A DNA stretch of 33,673 bases. Source: an uncultured bacterium (GTDB taxonomy: Bacteria; Patescibacteriota; Minisyncoccia; Phycocordibacterales; PALSA-1337). The notes beneath the pieces are model-generated. The model saw nothing but the letters and a program-made list of their open reading frames with translations, was not told the origin of the DNA and ran no database searches. Both the position numbers and the translations under genes were made by a program. This document shows, one piece after another, positions 23,771-33,582 of this stretch. Numbering within the stretch: position 1 is the stretch's first letter; each line of letters starts with the position of its first letter. The stretch lies in contig CAIQCJ010000028.1 of NCBI GenBank assembly GCA_903870315.1, positions 1-33,673 on the forward strand, in the 5' to 3' direction.

Positions 23771-25327
23771 CTAACCCAATTTCTCAGTGAGAAGTTTTTT
23801 CACAAGATCTGGATTGGCGGCACCCCTCGTAGACTTCATAGCTTGACCGATCAGAAACTGTATAGAAGCGACCTTACCGGCCTTATATTCATCGACAGCC
23901 TTAGTGTTGTCGGCGATGACTTTATCTATGGTAGGGCCAATGTCAGCGGCGTCACTTTTTTGTAGTAAACCATTTTTCTCGGCTATGGTGCGAGCGGATA
24001 TGGCACCTTTAGAATTATCAGAAATGCTAGCAGCAGTCTCTTTGATAAGTAGTGCTAGTGTGTCTTTGGCACCGCGTGAAGAAATCTCGCCAACAGCAAT
24101 CATTGAGATAAGTTCAGCAAATGACGCTGGTGCTATGGCGGATTTTATATCAAAAATAGGGGAATCATCGGATGCCATATCCTTCTTTGATGTCTTCAAG
24201 AGCCCAAGATAATCAGTCAGTATATAGTTTATGACAAGCTTTACTCTCTTCTGGTCAGTTATTCCTAAGCCTTTGGATAATTCAGTAATTATGGATTCGA
24301 AATACTTGGCAAGTTCTGCATTTTCCACAAATACAGCCACCTCCTTATCTGTCATGCCATAGTCTTTATGGTATCTATCTCGCTTTTTCCATGGTAACTC
24401 CGGCATATCCTTGCTTAGATTTTCCACGCTGAACCCAGTTATTTCAGAGATCTTCATCTTTGGTATGTCTGGATCGGGGAAGTAACGATAGTCATGTGAA
24501 CTCTCCTTGCTGCGTTGTGAGAACGTCTTCTGTTTGGTGTCATCCCAACCACGAGTCTCTTGGACGACTTTTTCTAGACCAGCTTTTTCAATGTCAGTCT
24601 TTGCTGATTCGAGTGCTTCCAATATGTCGCTCTGTCTTCGGATCTCATAAGCGATGGCGCGTTCTACCGAACGGAATGAATTCAAGTTCTTGACTTCAGT
24701 CTTTGTGCCAAATTTACCAGCAGATGTTGCTTCTGGAGTAGCAACAGAGATATTGGCTTCTACACGCATTTCACCTTTTTCCATGTTCGCTTCTCCGGCA
24801 CCTAGGTATCTCAAAAGTAATTGCAATTCTTTTGCAAAGCGCACGGCTGTCTCCGCATCGTGTATGACCGGTTTTGTAACTAGCTCCATAAGTGGCACAC
24901 CCGCACGATTGAAATTGACCAAGCTTTTCTCGTGCTGGTCATGAGTGGACTGAGCGGTATCTTCTTCGAGGTGAATACGTTCGAGTTTTACACCAGCAAG
25001 TTCGCCGTTTGATATGAGAGGGAATTTGAATTGACTGATCTGATAACCCTTTGGTATATCTGGATAAAAGTAGTTTTTACGATCCCATTCGGTGAAGTCT
25101 GCCAAATCACCCACAACAGCTAGACCCATCTTGAGGACATGTTTAATAGCCTGTTTGTTCAATACTGGTAAAGTTCCAGGATGACCCATACAAATAGGGC
25201 ATATGTTCTCATTTGGTTTTTCTTCGTCAGGATTGTTCCTGCACGAACAGAACATCTTTGAGGCCGTTTTCAGCTCAGCGTGTATCTCAAGGCCGATAGT
25301 CGGTACGTATTTTGTCTTAGTTTCCAT
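23771..25327 (-). CDS. gatB: Aspartyl/glutamyl-tRNA(Asn/Gln) amidotransferase subunit B
   Basis: A 518-aa GatB. With GatA and GatC it converts Glu-tRNA(Gln) or Asp-tRNA(Asn) to the amide form. The N-terminus shows GLEIHAEL, two cysteine pairs CSC (27-29) and CPIC (43-46) that bind zinc, GHPGTLPVLN, and further on AGVPLMELVTKP and FRSVERAIAYEIRRQ. The C-terminal helical YqeY-like tail ends GQAMKSTRGAANPDLVKKLL, the tRNA-recognition part. Length is near the usual ~480-500. gatA and gatC are not in the window. An extended -10 lies 7 nt before the ATG. Confidence 0.96.
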   Translation of the reverse strand: METKTKYVPTIGLEIHAELKTASKMFCSCRNNPDEEKPNENICPICMGHPGTLPVLNKQAIKHVLKMGLAVVGDLADFTEWDRKNYFYPDIPKGYQISQFKFPLISNGELAGVKLERIHLEEDTAQSTHDQHEKSLVNFNRAGVPLMELVTKPVIHDAETAVRFAKELQLLLRYLGAGEANMEKGEMRVEANISVATPEATSAGKFGTKTEVKNLNSFRSVERAIAYEIRRQSDILEALESAKTDIEKAGLEKVVQETRGWDDTKQKTFSQRSKESSHDYRYFPDPDIPKMKISEITGFSVENLSKDMPELPWKKRDRYHKDYGMTDKEVAVFVENAELAKYFESIITELSKGLGITDQKRVKLVINYILTDYLGLLKTSKKDMASDDSPIFDIKSAIAPASFAELISMIAVGEISSRGAKDTLALLIKETAASISDNSKGAISARTIAEKNGLLQKSDAADIGPTIDKVIADNTKAVDEYKAGKVASIQFLIGQAMKSTRGAANPDLVKKLLTEKLG

Positions 25328-25334
25328 GGGCTTT

Positions 25335-25343
25335 ATATTAGCA
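25335..25343 (-). promoter_or_regulatory. Extended -10 (TGCTAATAT), 7 nt before the gatB ATG
   Basis: Read on the minus strand, TGC plus TAATAT, then 7 nt to the ATG at 25327. This predicts leaderless gatB mRNA. Confidence 0.5.
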
Positions 25344-25391
25344 TAAAGGAGTGGTATTATGGCAGTACATTAGTCATTAATATAAAACAAT

Positions 25392-25676
25392 ATGAATCCA
25401 AACAATGAGTCAATGGATACGACTGTAATGAAGCCACAAGAACAACAGAGAAATCAGATAATAGATATTTTAAAGATGGGTGGTATAGAGAATATTAGCC
25501 CAACTACAGCAGATACCTTAATGAGAGGTGTCGGGGTTAATCAAAAAGATCAAATCGCTATCATGGCCGCACTTGATAATTGGTCAAAGTCTACTACTGA
25601 AGCTGAGATGCAAATAATTGCAAATGAGCTTGCTGAGGTTGTAAAGAAAGGACAGTATCTACATTTGGAGGATTAA
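25392..25676 (+). CDS. Small hypothetical helical protein (94 aa)
   Basis: A 94-aa protein of unknown function. It has a polar, disordered N-terminus (MNPNNESMDTTVMKPQEQQ) and then about four amphipathic helices (RNQIIDILKMGG, TADTLMRGVGVNQKDQIAIMAAL, AEMQIIANELAEVVKKG). There is no cysteine, signal or membrane segment. TAATAT (25378-25383) stands 8 nt before the ATG, so it fits the leaderless layout seen elsewhere. It is divergent from gatB and upstream of the RRM gene, which has its own promoter. It could be a small regulator or adaptor, but nothing in the sequence decides this. Confidence 0.65.
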   Translation: MNPNNESMDTTVMKPQEQQRNQIIDILKMGGIENISPTTADTLMRGVGVNQKDQIAIMAALDNWSKSTTEAEMQIIANELAEVVKKGQYLHLED

Positions 25677-25692
25677 AGGCATTCTTTATATC

Positions 25693-25720
25693 TTGACTTT
25701 TTAGCTTAAAATGCTATCCT
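25693..25720 (+). promoter_or_regulatory. Promoter of the RRM gene
   Basis: TTGACT (25693-25698), 16-nt spacer, TATCCT (25715-25720) with TG one base upstream (extended -10). Transcription is predicted to start near 25727, giving a leader of ~118 nt. Confidence 0.55.
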
Positions 25721-25737
25721 ACTGGCTACGTAAGTTT

Positions 25738-25787
25738 CTCGTCCTTACCGTTAGCATAACGTACGAGAGTTCCGCTTAAGCGTAAGC
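25738..25787 (+). other. Structured 5' leader of the RRM gene
   Basis: Two hairpins follow each other. The first (25738-25767) pairs CTCG with CGAG, TAC with GTA and GTTA with TAAC around a GCA loop. The second (25774-25787) is GCTTA-agcg-TAAGC. Short CGTAAG/CTCGT words recur between 25727 and 25810. Long leaders are rare in this window, so this one may carry post-transcriptional control such as autoregulation or cold response. Confidence 0.4.
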
Positions 25788-25844
25788 TTTCGTAGGTTCT
25801 CGTAAGAGACTGACAAAGTGATCGTTGTGCGGGTAAAGAAGAAA

Positions 25845-26105
25845 ATGTCAAAAAGACTTTTCATCGGTAGCGTTGCATGGGCAACCACATCTGACAGCTT
25901 GAAGAAGCACTTCGAGCAAGTCGGTGCAGTGGAAGAGGCTAACATCTTGACTGACAAGATGACTGGTCGTTCACGTGGCTTCGGCTTCGTGACCATGTCA
26001 AATGATGCTGATGCCGATACAGCTGTTTCAAAGCTGAATGGCAGTGAGCTCGATGGTCGCAAGATCGTCGTATCAGAAGCTCGTCCAAAGACAGACCGCG
26101 TATAA
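25845..26105 (+). CDS. Single-RRM RNA-binding protein
   Basis: An 86-aa protein that is almost only one RNA-recognition motif, as in small bacterial (cyanobacterial Rbp-like) RNA-binding proteins. RNP2 is LFIGSV (5-10) and RNP1 is RGFGFVTM (44-51). The fold runs beta-alpha-beta-beta-alpha-beta, ending in KIVVSEARPK. The ATG at 25845 starts directly at the domain (MSKRLFIG); the GTG at 25818 would only add leader-like residues. AAGAAG lies just before the start. It probably binds single-stranded RNA and affects mRNA stability or translation. It has its own promoter, leader and terminator. Its targets are unknown. Confidence 0.93.
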   Translation: MSKRLFIGSVAWATTSDSLKKHFEQVGAVEEANILTDKMTGRSRGFGFVTMSNDADADTAVSKLNGSELDGRKIVVSEARPKTDRV

Positions 26106-26129
26106 GCAATTATACTCGGCTGTGTTTGC

Positions 26130-26164
26130 AAAAAATCCGCTGTCGCAAGACGGTGGATTTTTTG
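26130..26164 (+). terminator. Rho-independent terminator with GNRA loop
   Basis: A 15-bp stem (26130-26144 with 26149-26163, two G-U pairs) closed by a GCAA tetraloop, with flanking A and T tracts. It ends the RRM transcript. Confidence 0.88.
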
Positions 26165-26201
26165 TTCGGATTATAAATAACTTTCGCGATGGCTTGAGAT
26201 T

Positions 26202-26210
26202 TGCTACAAT
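26202..26210 (+). promoter_or_regulatory. Extended -10 (TGCTACAAT), 6 nt before an ATG
   Basis: TGC plus TACAAT (26205-26210), then 6 nt to the ATG at 26217. This predicts a leaderless mRNA for the LOG-tgt pair. Confidence 0.55.
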
Positions 26211-26216
26211 GCCTCC

Positions 26217-28279
<2,063 letters not shown>

Positions 28280-28320
28280 ACGATCCAGGACTATCAGAAA
28301 TAAGTAGATATTGATTCCTT

Positions 28321-29316
28321 CTAGATCTCCCTCGGCTTATATTCCGCCGGCGCCTTCTCTAACCACCAAGTCAATTGTTCTCTAGTCAGCAGTCCTTCTT
28401 GTGCACCTATGAACTGTGCTACCGACATAGGGTTTATAGGAGCCCAGACTAGGGCTTCTAGAGGTGGTCTACCTAGGGCTAAAGCGGTGACAAAGGTGGA
28501 TGCCCAAGCATCGCCGCAACCAGTTCTTTCGTATGGAGGTTTCGGGTCTGGATACATTGGCATAAAGTAATAGTGGTCACCATCGAACAGGTAGGCGCCA
28601 TTTGTACCATCAGTTATGGCGACGAGTTCTGGACCGTAAGAAGCAAGTTTTTTCAGAAGAGCTTTTATGTCGCGGTTATCTGTCTGTAGTATTGTCTGAG
28701 CTTCTTCCAAGTTTACTATGAAGAGTTCGGTGCGAGCATATATACGCTTCAGCTCATCAACTCCAAGGCTGATTTGGAATGTTCCAGGCTGGAAGGCGAG
28801 CTTAACGTTAGGATGTTCATCTAGATAGTCGGCTATCTCACTATGGTACATCCTGGTATTTGGTGGTAGTGAAGTGAGATATATCCACTTCGGTTCTTGG
28901 AATTTAGGAAGCTTGTACTCGTACTCAATATGATTTATCAATATAGTCCTATCGGTGTCATACCATAGTACGAAATGATAATTGCTAGGTTTATTTTTGT
29001 TGATCTTAACATTGGACGTTTCAACTTTGTCTTTCTTCAGCTCCACTAAACAGTCTCTACCGTTTTGATCATCACCAAGGTTAGACAATAGAGCGCTGTG
29101 CAGTCCTAACCTAGCAGCAGATACCGCAGCATTGGCTGCATTGCCGACAGCCTTGACGACAGTCACTGATTCGAAAGGTATTTTGGCTCCAAATGGCATA
29201 CAGATCTCTTCACCATACTTGTCTACGGTGCAGTGTATGTGGGGATCTTTCAAGTGAATGAAAGCGTCGGTCGTTGTGTCGCCTATAGAGATTATATCAA
29301 TCGGTTTGCCGAACAT
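28321..29316 (-). CDS. PfkB-family carbohydrate/nucleoside kinase
   Basis: A 331-aa ribokinase-like kinase. Marks: IDIISIGDTTTDAFI at the start, VGNAANAAVSAARLG (57-71, substrate side), LLSNLGDDQNGRD, and TGCGDAWASTF (265-275) with catalytic Asp269; the anion-hole motif is GCGD instead of the usual GAGD. Such kinases phosphorylate sugars (ribose, fructose, fructose-6-P) or adenosine; the substrate cannot be told from sequence. It converges with tgt and is divergent from class II aldolase, and both have leaderless-type -10 boxes within a 50-bp gap. A sugar-phosphate role next to aldolase is a reasonable guess, no more. Confidence 0.87.
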   Translation of the reverse strand: MFGKPIDIISIGDTTTDAFIHLKDPHIHCTVDKYGEEICMPFGAKIPFESVTVVKAVGNAANAAVSAARLGLHSALLSNLGDDQNGRDCLVELKKDKVETSNVKINKNKPSNYHFVLWYDTDRTILINHIEYEYKLPKFQEPKWIYLTSLPPNTRMYHSEIADYLDEHPNVKLAFQPGTFQISLGVDELKRIYARTELFIVNLEEAQTILQTDNRDIKALLKKLASYGPELVAITDGTNGAYLFDGDHYYFMPMYPDPKPPYERTGCGDAWASTFVTALALGRPPLEALVWAPINPMSVAQFIGAQEGLLTREQLTWWLEKAPAEYKPREI

Positions 29317-29322
29317 GCATGG

Positions 29323-29331
29323 ATTATACCA
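29323..29331 (-). promoter_or_regulatory. Extended -10 (TGGTATAAT), 6 nt before the PfkB ATG
   Basis: On the minus strand, TGG plus consensus TATAAT, then 6 nt to the ATG at 29316. It stands 23 bp from the opposing -10 of the aldolase gene. Confidence 0.65.
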
Positions 29332-29354
29332 TGTCCATATTTATTAACATGCTG

Positions 29355-29360
29355 TATAAT
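29355..29360 (+). promoter_or_regulatory. -10 element (TATAAT), 6 nt before the aldolase ATG
   Basis: Consensus TATAAT, then 6 nt to the ATG at 29367; TG stands directly upstream. It implies a leaderless aldolase mRNA and divergent control with the PfkB gene. Confidence 0.6.
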
Positions 29361-29366
29361 ATCCAC

Positions 29367-30254
29367 ATGACATTACGTGAACATGTGAAATCGGCCTTAG
29401 CGAAGAAGGTAGCCGTCGGGCATTTCAATGTATCTACTCTGGATGGTATATGGGCTATAGCTGACGCTGCACGTGAGCTTAAGGTTCCAGTTATAGTTGG
29501 AGTCTCAGAGGGTGAACGTGATTATGTTGGAGTACGTGAGGCTGCCTCTATTGTAAAGTCTATCCGTGAAGAGCGTGGCCAAGAGATTTTCCTAAACGCA
29601 GATCATACTTACTCTTTTGATCGAGTGAAAGAGGCGATAGAGGCTGGGTTTGATATGGTCATATTTGACGGAGCTCAGCTTTCACTAGAGGAAAATATTC
29701 GCGTGACGAAACAATGTGTGGAGTACGCGAAGCAGGTCATAGAAACTTCCAAGAATTCTGGTTCCCCTCGAGATATTTTGGTAGAAGGCGAGCTTGGATT
29801 TATCGGTACTTCCTCGAAACTCTTAGACGTTATCCCAGCTGGTGCTGCTGTAGGAGATGCAATGCTCACCAAGCCTGAAGATGCTGTCAAATATGCGAAA
29901 GAGACTGGCATAGACATGTTGGCTCCAGCGGTTGGAAATATCCATGGTATGGTTCGTGGTGGTGAACCAGCCTTGAATACAAAAAGGGTTGGTGAGATAT
30001 CAAAAGCTGTCGGAATTCCTCTAGTTTTGCATGGCGCTTCTGGAAATACTGCTCTAGATATACAGAATTCTATAAAGAATGGCGTTGCTATAGTCCATGT
30101 AAATACTGAACTCCGTGTGGCATATCGCAGTGGTCTTATGAAATCTCTATCTGAGAATCAAGATGAAGTCGCACCATATAAGTTCTTGAAGCCAGCCAAG
30201 CTGGCTATGCAGAAAGTTGTAGAAGAGAAGTTGCGTATTTTTAACAGGCTCTAG
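29367..30254 (+). CDS. fba: Class II fructose-1,6-bisphosphate aldolase family
   Basis: A 295-aa zinc aldolase of the FbaA/GatY-KbaY family, which splits fructose-1,6-bisphosphate to DHAP and glyceraldehyde-3-phosphate, or acts on tagatose-1,6-bisphosphate. VGHFNVSTLD opens the barrel, LNADH (D79 proton donor, H80 zinc), VEGELG (139-144), GNIHG (H193) and LHGASG (H222) supply metal and phosphate sites. The ATG at 29367 gives the normal N-terminus (MTLREHVKSALAKK); an upstream start would lie in the promoter. The usual GTxHG is GNIHG here. Which of the two sugars is used cannot be decided. A hydroxyacid dehydrogenase gene follows. Confidence 0.9.
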   Translation: MTLREHVKSALAKKVAVGHFNVSTLDGIWAIADAARELKVPVIVGVSEGERDYVGVREAASIVKSIREERGQEIFLNADHTYSFDRVKEAIEAGFDMVIFDGAQLSLEENIRVTKQCVEYAKQVIETSKNSGSPRDILVEGELGFIGTSSKLLDVIPAGAAVGDAMLTKPEDAVKYAKETGIDMLAPAVGNIHGMVRGGEPALNTKRVGEISKAVGIPLVLHGASGNTALDIQNSIKNGVAIVHVNTELRVAYRSGLMKSLSENQDEVAPYKFLKPAKLAMQKVVEEKLRIFNRL

Positions 30255-30294
30255 AGTTTGTAGCAAATTATTTATATTAAGCTGAATAAGCCCA

Positions 30295-31293
30295 ATGAAT
30301 AGGAGAGTCTTTATAACTAGAAAAATTCCAGAGCTTGGTGTGACCATACTCAAAGCCAATGGCTGTGAAGTCGACGTCAGTCAGCTTGATCGACCATTAA
30401 CAAAAGCTGAACTTATTGCAGTTTTGAAATCTAAGCAATATGACGCCGTCTTAACTTTACTTACAGACAAGATAGATGTTGAAGTCATGGACGCAGCTCA
30501 TTCAGTGAAGATCTTCGCTAACTATACGATCGGTTTCGACAACCTTGATGTTGTCGAAGGGAAGAAGCGTGGTGTTTATATGACTAATGCACCGGGTGGT
30601 GGAGCTGACAGGGTCGCTGAACATGCCTGGGCTCTTTTGTTGGCACTTACGTGTCGCGTCGTCGAGGGTGATCGCTTTGTCAAATCTGGTAAATATGCTG
30701 GTTGGGATCCTATGCTTCTACCTGGTATAAAAATAGCCGGTAAGACTCTTGGGTTGATAGGTGCTGGATGTATCGGTACAGAAGTAGCTCACATTGCTTC
30801 AAAAGGCTTTGGTATGCGTATTGCTTATCATGACATTGTCCGCAATCAGAAAATAGAAAGTCTTCACAATGCGACGTATTGGCCGACCATGGAGGATGTC
30901 TTGAAACAAGCCGATGTTGTCTCTCTGCATGTACCACTGACACCAGAAACGAAACATTTTATGTGTGAAGAACATTTCAAGATTATGAAACAAGGTTCGT
31001 ATCTTATAAATACATCACGGGGTCCAGTTATAGATGAATCGGCCTTAGTTACAGCTTTGAGAAATGGCACCATAGCAGGTGCCGGACTTGATGTTTTCGA
31101 AAATGAACCACAACTTGCTTCCGGTTTAGCCGATCTGCCAAATGTTGTCTTGACTCCCCATATCGCTTCGGCTTCTATCGACTCACGTGATGATATGGCT
31201 CGTATATCAGCACAGAATATTGTGGATGTTTTGGTTGGAGATGGTGTAAGCAGTGGCGGGATTAAACCGCGAAACTTGGTTTGGCCAGTCTAG
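30295..31293 (+). CDS. D-2-hydroxyacid dehydrogenase (NAD-dependent)
   Basis: A 332-aa D-isomer-specific dehydrogenase, interconverting a 2-oxoacid (such as glyoxylate, hydroxypyruvate or pyruvate) and its D-hydroxyacid. The catalytic triad is R242 (NTSRGPVID), E271 (FENEP) and H289 (TPHIASAS). The Rossmann motif is GLIGAGCIG (153-161), and the residue after the second strand is an acidic D180, which favours NAD over NADP. The layout looks like the glyoxylate/hydroxypyruvate reductase group, but the substrate is open. It starts 40 nt after the aldolase gene, with TATATT at 30273-30278. In a fermentative small genome it could recycle NADH. Confidence 0.9.
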   Translation: MNRRVFITRKIPELGVTILKANGCEVDVSQLDRPLTKAELIAVLKSKQYDAVLTLLTDKIDVEVMDAAHSVKIFANYTIGFDNLDVVEGKKRGVYMTNAPGGGADRVAEHAWALLLALTCRVVEGDRFVKSGKYAGWDPMLLPGIKIAGKTLGLIGAGCIGTEVAHIASKGFGMRIAYHDIVRNQKIESLHNATYWPTMEDVLKQADVVSLHVPLTPETKHFMCEEHFKIMKQGSYLINTSRGPVIDESALVTALRNGTIAGAGLDVFENEPQLASGLADLPNVVLTPHIASASIDSRDDMARISAQNIVDVLVGDGVSSGGIKPRNLVWPV

Positions 31294-31334
31294 TAAAGCC
31301 CGATACAACCCATTGCGTGTTTCTGAGACTTGTG

Positions 31335-31340
31335 TATAAT
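31335..31340 (+). promoter_or_regulatory. -10 element (TATAAT), 7 nt before the rplY ATG
   Basis: Consensus TATAAT then 7 nt to the ATG at 31348, preceded by TGTG. Leaderless layout. Confidence 0.6.
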
Positions 31341-31347
31341 AGTCCGC

Positions 31348-32046
31348 ATGCTTACATTGGCTATAGAGAAGAGAGAAAAGACAGGAAAGCTAGATGGCGT
31401 ACGCGCATCTGGTAAGATTCCAGCAGTTTATTATGGTCCAAAAGAGGCCAGTACTAACGCCGCTGTATCAAATATCGACTTCAAGAAAGTCTGGAAAAAG
31501 GCTGGTGAATCCTCAGTTATCATCTTGAAAGACGAAAAAGGTACAGAACATGAAGCTCTCATACACGAAGTAGATGTTCACCCTTTGAGTGGAGAACCTC
31601 GTCATGTGGATTTTTATATTATTGAAAAAGGCAAGAAGATCGAAGTTTCTGTTCCTATCATCTTTGCTGGTATTGCTCCAGCTGTGAAGGATCTTGGCGG
31701 TATCTTGGTCAAGGTTCATCGTGAACTCAAGATTGAAGCTGCTCCTCGCGATCTTCCACATGAAGTCTCTGCTGATATCACGAAGCTTGTCACTCTTACA
31801 GACGTTATCAAGGCTAAGGATATAGTTTTGTCAGCTGGTGTCGACCTTAAGATCAACCCAGAAGATGTTATCGCTTCTATCGCTGAAGCCAAGGAAGAAG
31901 TTGTCGAGGCTCCAGAAGCTATAGATATGACTTCTATCGAAGTCGAAGCCAAGGGTAAGGAAGTGAAGGAAGGTGAAGAGGGCGCCGCTCCTACCGGTAA
32001 GGCCGATGCTAAGGGTGGTGATAAGAAAGTCGATAGTAAGAAATAA
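31348..32046 (+). CDS. rplY: 50S ribosomal protein L25/general stress protein Ctc
   Basis: A 232-aa long-type L25 (TL5/Ctc) that binds 5S rRNA. The N-terminal L25 domain runs MLTLAIEKREKTGKLDGVRASGKIPAVYYG, with ALIHEVDVHPLSGEPRHVDFY at ~65-85. The C-terminal beta domain (VPIIFAGIAPAVKDLGGILV) follows. The tail after ~190 is acidic then Lys-rich (KEVKEGEEG, KGGDKKVDSKK). The ATG at 31348 is chosen over 31330, because the latter lies before the -10 box. A strong terminator follows at 32089-32109. Functions in translation; regulation by its own leaderless promoter is inferred. Confidence 0.94.
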   Translation: MLTLAIEKREKTGKLDGVRASGKIPAVYYGPKEASTNAAVSNIDFKKVWKKAGESSVIILKDEKGTEHEALIHEVDVHPLSGEPRHVDFYIIEKGKKIEVSVPIIFAGIAPAVKDLGGILVKVHRELKIEAAPRDLPHEVSADITKLVTLTDVIKAKDIVLSAGVDLKINPEDVIASIAEAKEEVVEAPEAIDMTSIEVEAKGKEVKEGEEGAAPTGKADAKGGDKKVDSKK

Positions 32047-32088
32047 TCTCTGGTCGCTAACTACAACATTTAAATCGTAAAAAGAAAG

Positions 32089-32109
32089 AGCGCCAAACGG
32101 CGCTTTTTT
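32089..32109 (+). terminator. Rho-independent terminator after rplY
   Basis: A 6-bp stem AGCGCC (32089-32094) with GGCGCT (32099-32104), AAAC loop and six T. It runs directly into the extended -10 of the next gene. Confidence 0.85.
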
Positions 32110-32117
32110 GGTATAAT
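32109..32117 (+). promoter_or_regulatory. Extended -10 (TGGTATAAT), 7 nt before an ATG
   Basis: TGG plus TATAAT (32112-32117), then 7 nt to the ATG at 32125. The -35 position falls in the preceding terminator and has no TTGACA, so this appears to be an extended -10 promoter. Confidence 0.65.
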
Positions 32118-32124
32118 GATAGTC

Positions 32125-33507
32125 ATGGTTTACTTCAAAAAGCCAATTCTAAGTATGATCGCAGTGGCATTTTTTGTCTTTGTTGTTCATATAGGATATG
32201 TCAGTGCACAGATCATCAAGTGTGATACATCAGCAGAGAAGGTGGCTTGTCAGAATGCATTGAACCAAGTCAACGCTGAACTAAATCAAGCCAATGCAGC
32301 CCTTGCTACTGCTCAAGCAAAGAGCTCGTCTCTCACCAATGATATCGCAGTCTTGCAGGCTAAGGTCAAGGCTGCTGAGCTTGATATAAAGGCCAAGAAC
32401 CTTCTTATCTTGACTCTTGGTAATGATATAGCCAGCAGACAAAGTCATATCGACGATTTAGAAAGTCATATAAATAAAGGCAAGGATTCCCTGGCTGATC
32501 TTATGCGCAAGATGGGTGAGCTCGATACTTATTCTATGCCGGAAGTGCTTTTGTCCAAGTCGAGCATCTCCGGCTTTTTTACTGATGTGGATACATTTCA
32601 ATCCATACAAGATGGTCTACAGAGAACATTTTATCAGCTTCAGAGTGATCAGGCCTCGACTACTGTAGAGAAAGACTCTCTAACAAAAAGACAAAATACA
32701 GAGATAGATGCGCGTTATGCTATACAACAACAACAAGCTTCCATACAAAGAGATCAAGCCGAACAAAAGCAGCTTTTGTCTATAAGTAAAAAGGATGAAA
32801 AGGCTTATACCGATCTTGTAACTGCTAAATCTGCTTTTGCAGCTCAGATAAAGGCTGCACTGTTCCCGTTGGCTGGTGGAGGAAAAGCTATACCATTTGG
32901 AACAGCTTTCCAATACGCACAAGTTGTCGCACAGAAGACTGGTGTGCAACCAGCTTTCTTGCTAGCACTTTTGACTCAGGAGACTAATCTTGGTGGTAAT
33001 GTCGGTACTTGTTATCTAGGTAACACTTCAAACGGTAGTGGTGTAAATGTAAGAACTGGTGTTCCTGTTGCCAAAGTCATGAATCCTACACGTGATGTGC
33101 CACCATTCATATCTATAGTAAAAGGTCTTGGTTATGATCCATATAAGGCGGTAGTCTCGTGTCCTCAGTCTATAGGTTGGGGTGGTGGTATGGGTCCTGC
33201 ACAATTTATCGCTTCAACCTGGGTACTATTCGAAGATCGTGTAGCTTCGGTGCTTGGTATATCTGGCACACCTAGTCCATGGGACCCACAAGCGGCTTTT
33301 ATGGCTGCTGGTATATATCTTTCTGATCTTGGAGCAGGTTCACCTAGTTATTCCGCACAAAAGACTGCTGCTTGTAAATATTATTCTGGTCGTGCCTGCG
33401 GATATGTCTCCGGAGCTACTAGTTATGCCAACAGTGTCTTGTCGCTGGCGTATACTTCATCTAATAGTGTCCAGTCTAAGATAAATGCCTTACAGGGTTT
33501 GCGATGA
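32125..33507 (+). CDS. Secreted coiled-coil lytic transglycosylase
   Basis: A 460-aa envelope protein. Residues 1-28 are a signal peptide (ILSMIAVAFFVFVVHIGYVSA, likely cut before Gln29). Residues ~35-130 and ~180-245 are long coiled-coils like EnvC/PcsB-type stalks. The C-terminal domain (~255-425) is a goose-lysozyme/SLT-like fold with the catalytic Glu286 in LLTQETNLGG and the MltB-type GWGGGMGPAQFIASTW (351-366). It should cleave peptidoglycan glycan strands with anhydro-MurNAc formation. The ATG at 32125 is used because 32116 overlaps the -10 box. A C33/C42 pair near the N-terminus could form a disulfide. It may help cell separation or pass macromolecules through the wall. Confidence 0.88.
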   Translation: MVYFKKPILSMIAVAFFVFVVHIGYVSAQIIKCDTSAEKVACQNALNQVNAELNQANAALATAQAKSSSLTNDIAVLQAKVKAAELDIKAKNLLILTLGNDIASRQSHIDDLESHINKGKDSLADLMRKMGELDTYSMPEVLLSKSSISGFFTDVDTFQSIQDGLQRTFYQLQSDQASTTVEKDSLTKRQNTEIDARYAIQQQQASIQRDQAEQKQLLSISKKDEKAYTDLVTAKSAFAAQIKAALFPLAGGGKAIPFGTAFQYAQVVAQKTGVQPAFLLALLTQETNLGGNVGTCYLGNTSNGSGVNVRTGVPVAKVMNPTRDVPPFISIVKGLGYDPYKAVVSCPQSIGWGGGMGPAQFIASTWVLFEDRVASVLGISGTPSPWDPQAAFMAAGIYLSDLGAGSPSYSAQKTAACKYYSGRACGYVSGATSYANSVLSLAYTSSNSVQSKINALQGLR

Positions 33508-33569
33508 TAAAGTCTTTTGGATATAAAGTTATTCTTATCCCCACCCACCTCTATTTGCTCACAGTATGC

Positions 33570-33577
33570 GGGGGGGG
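33570..33577. repeat. Homopolymer of eight G
   Basis: Eight G in a row in an otherwise AT-rich intergenic segment, between TATGC and TATAC. It could vary by slippage or be an assembly error; it is in no recognised gene. Confidence 0.8.
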
Positions 33578-33582
33578 TATAC

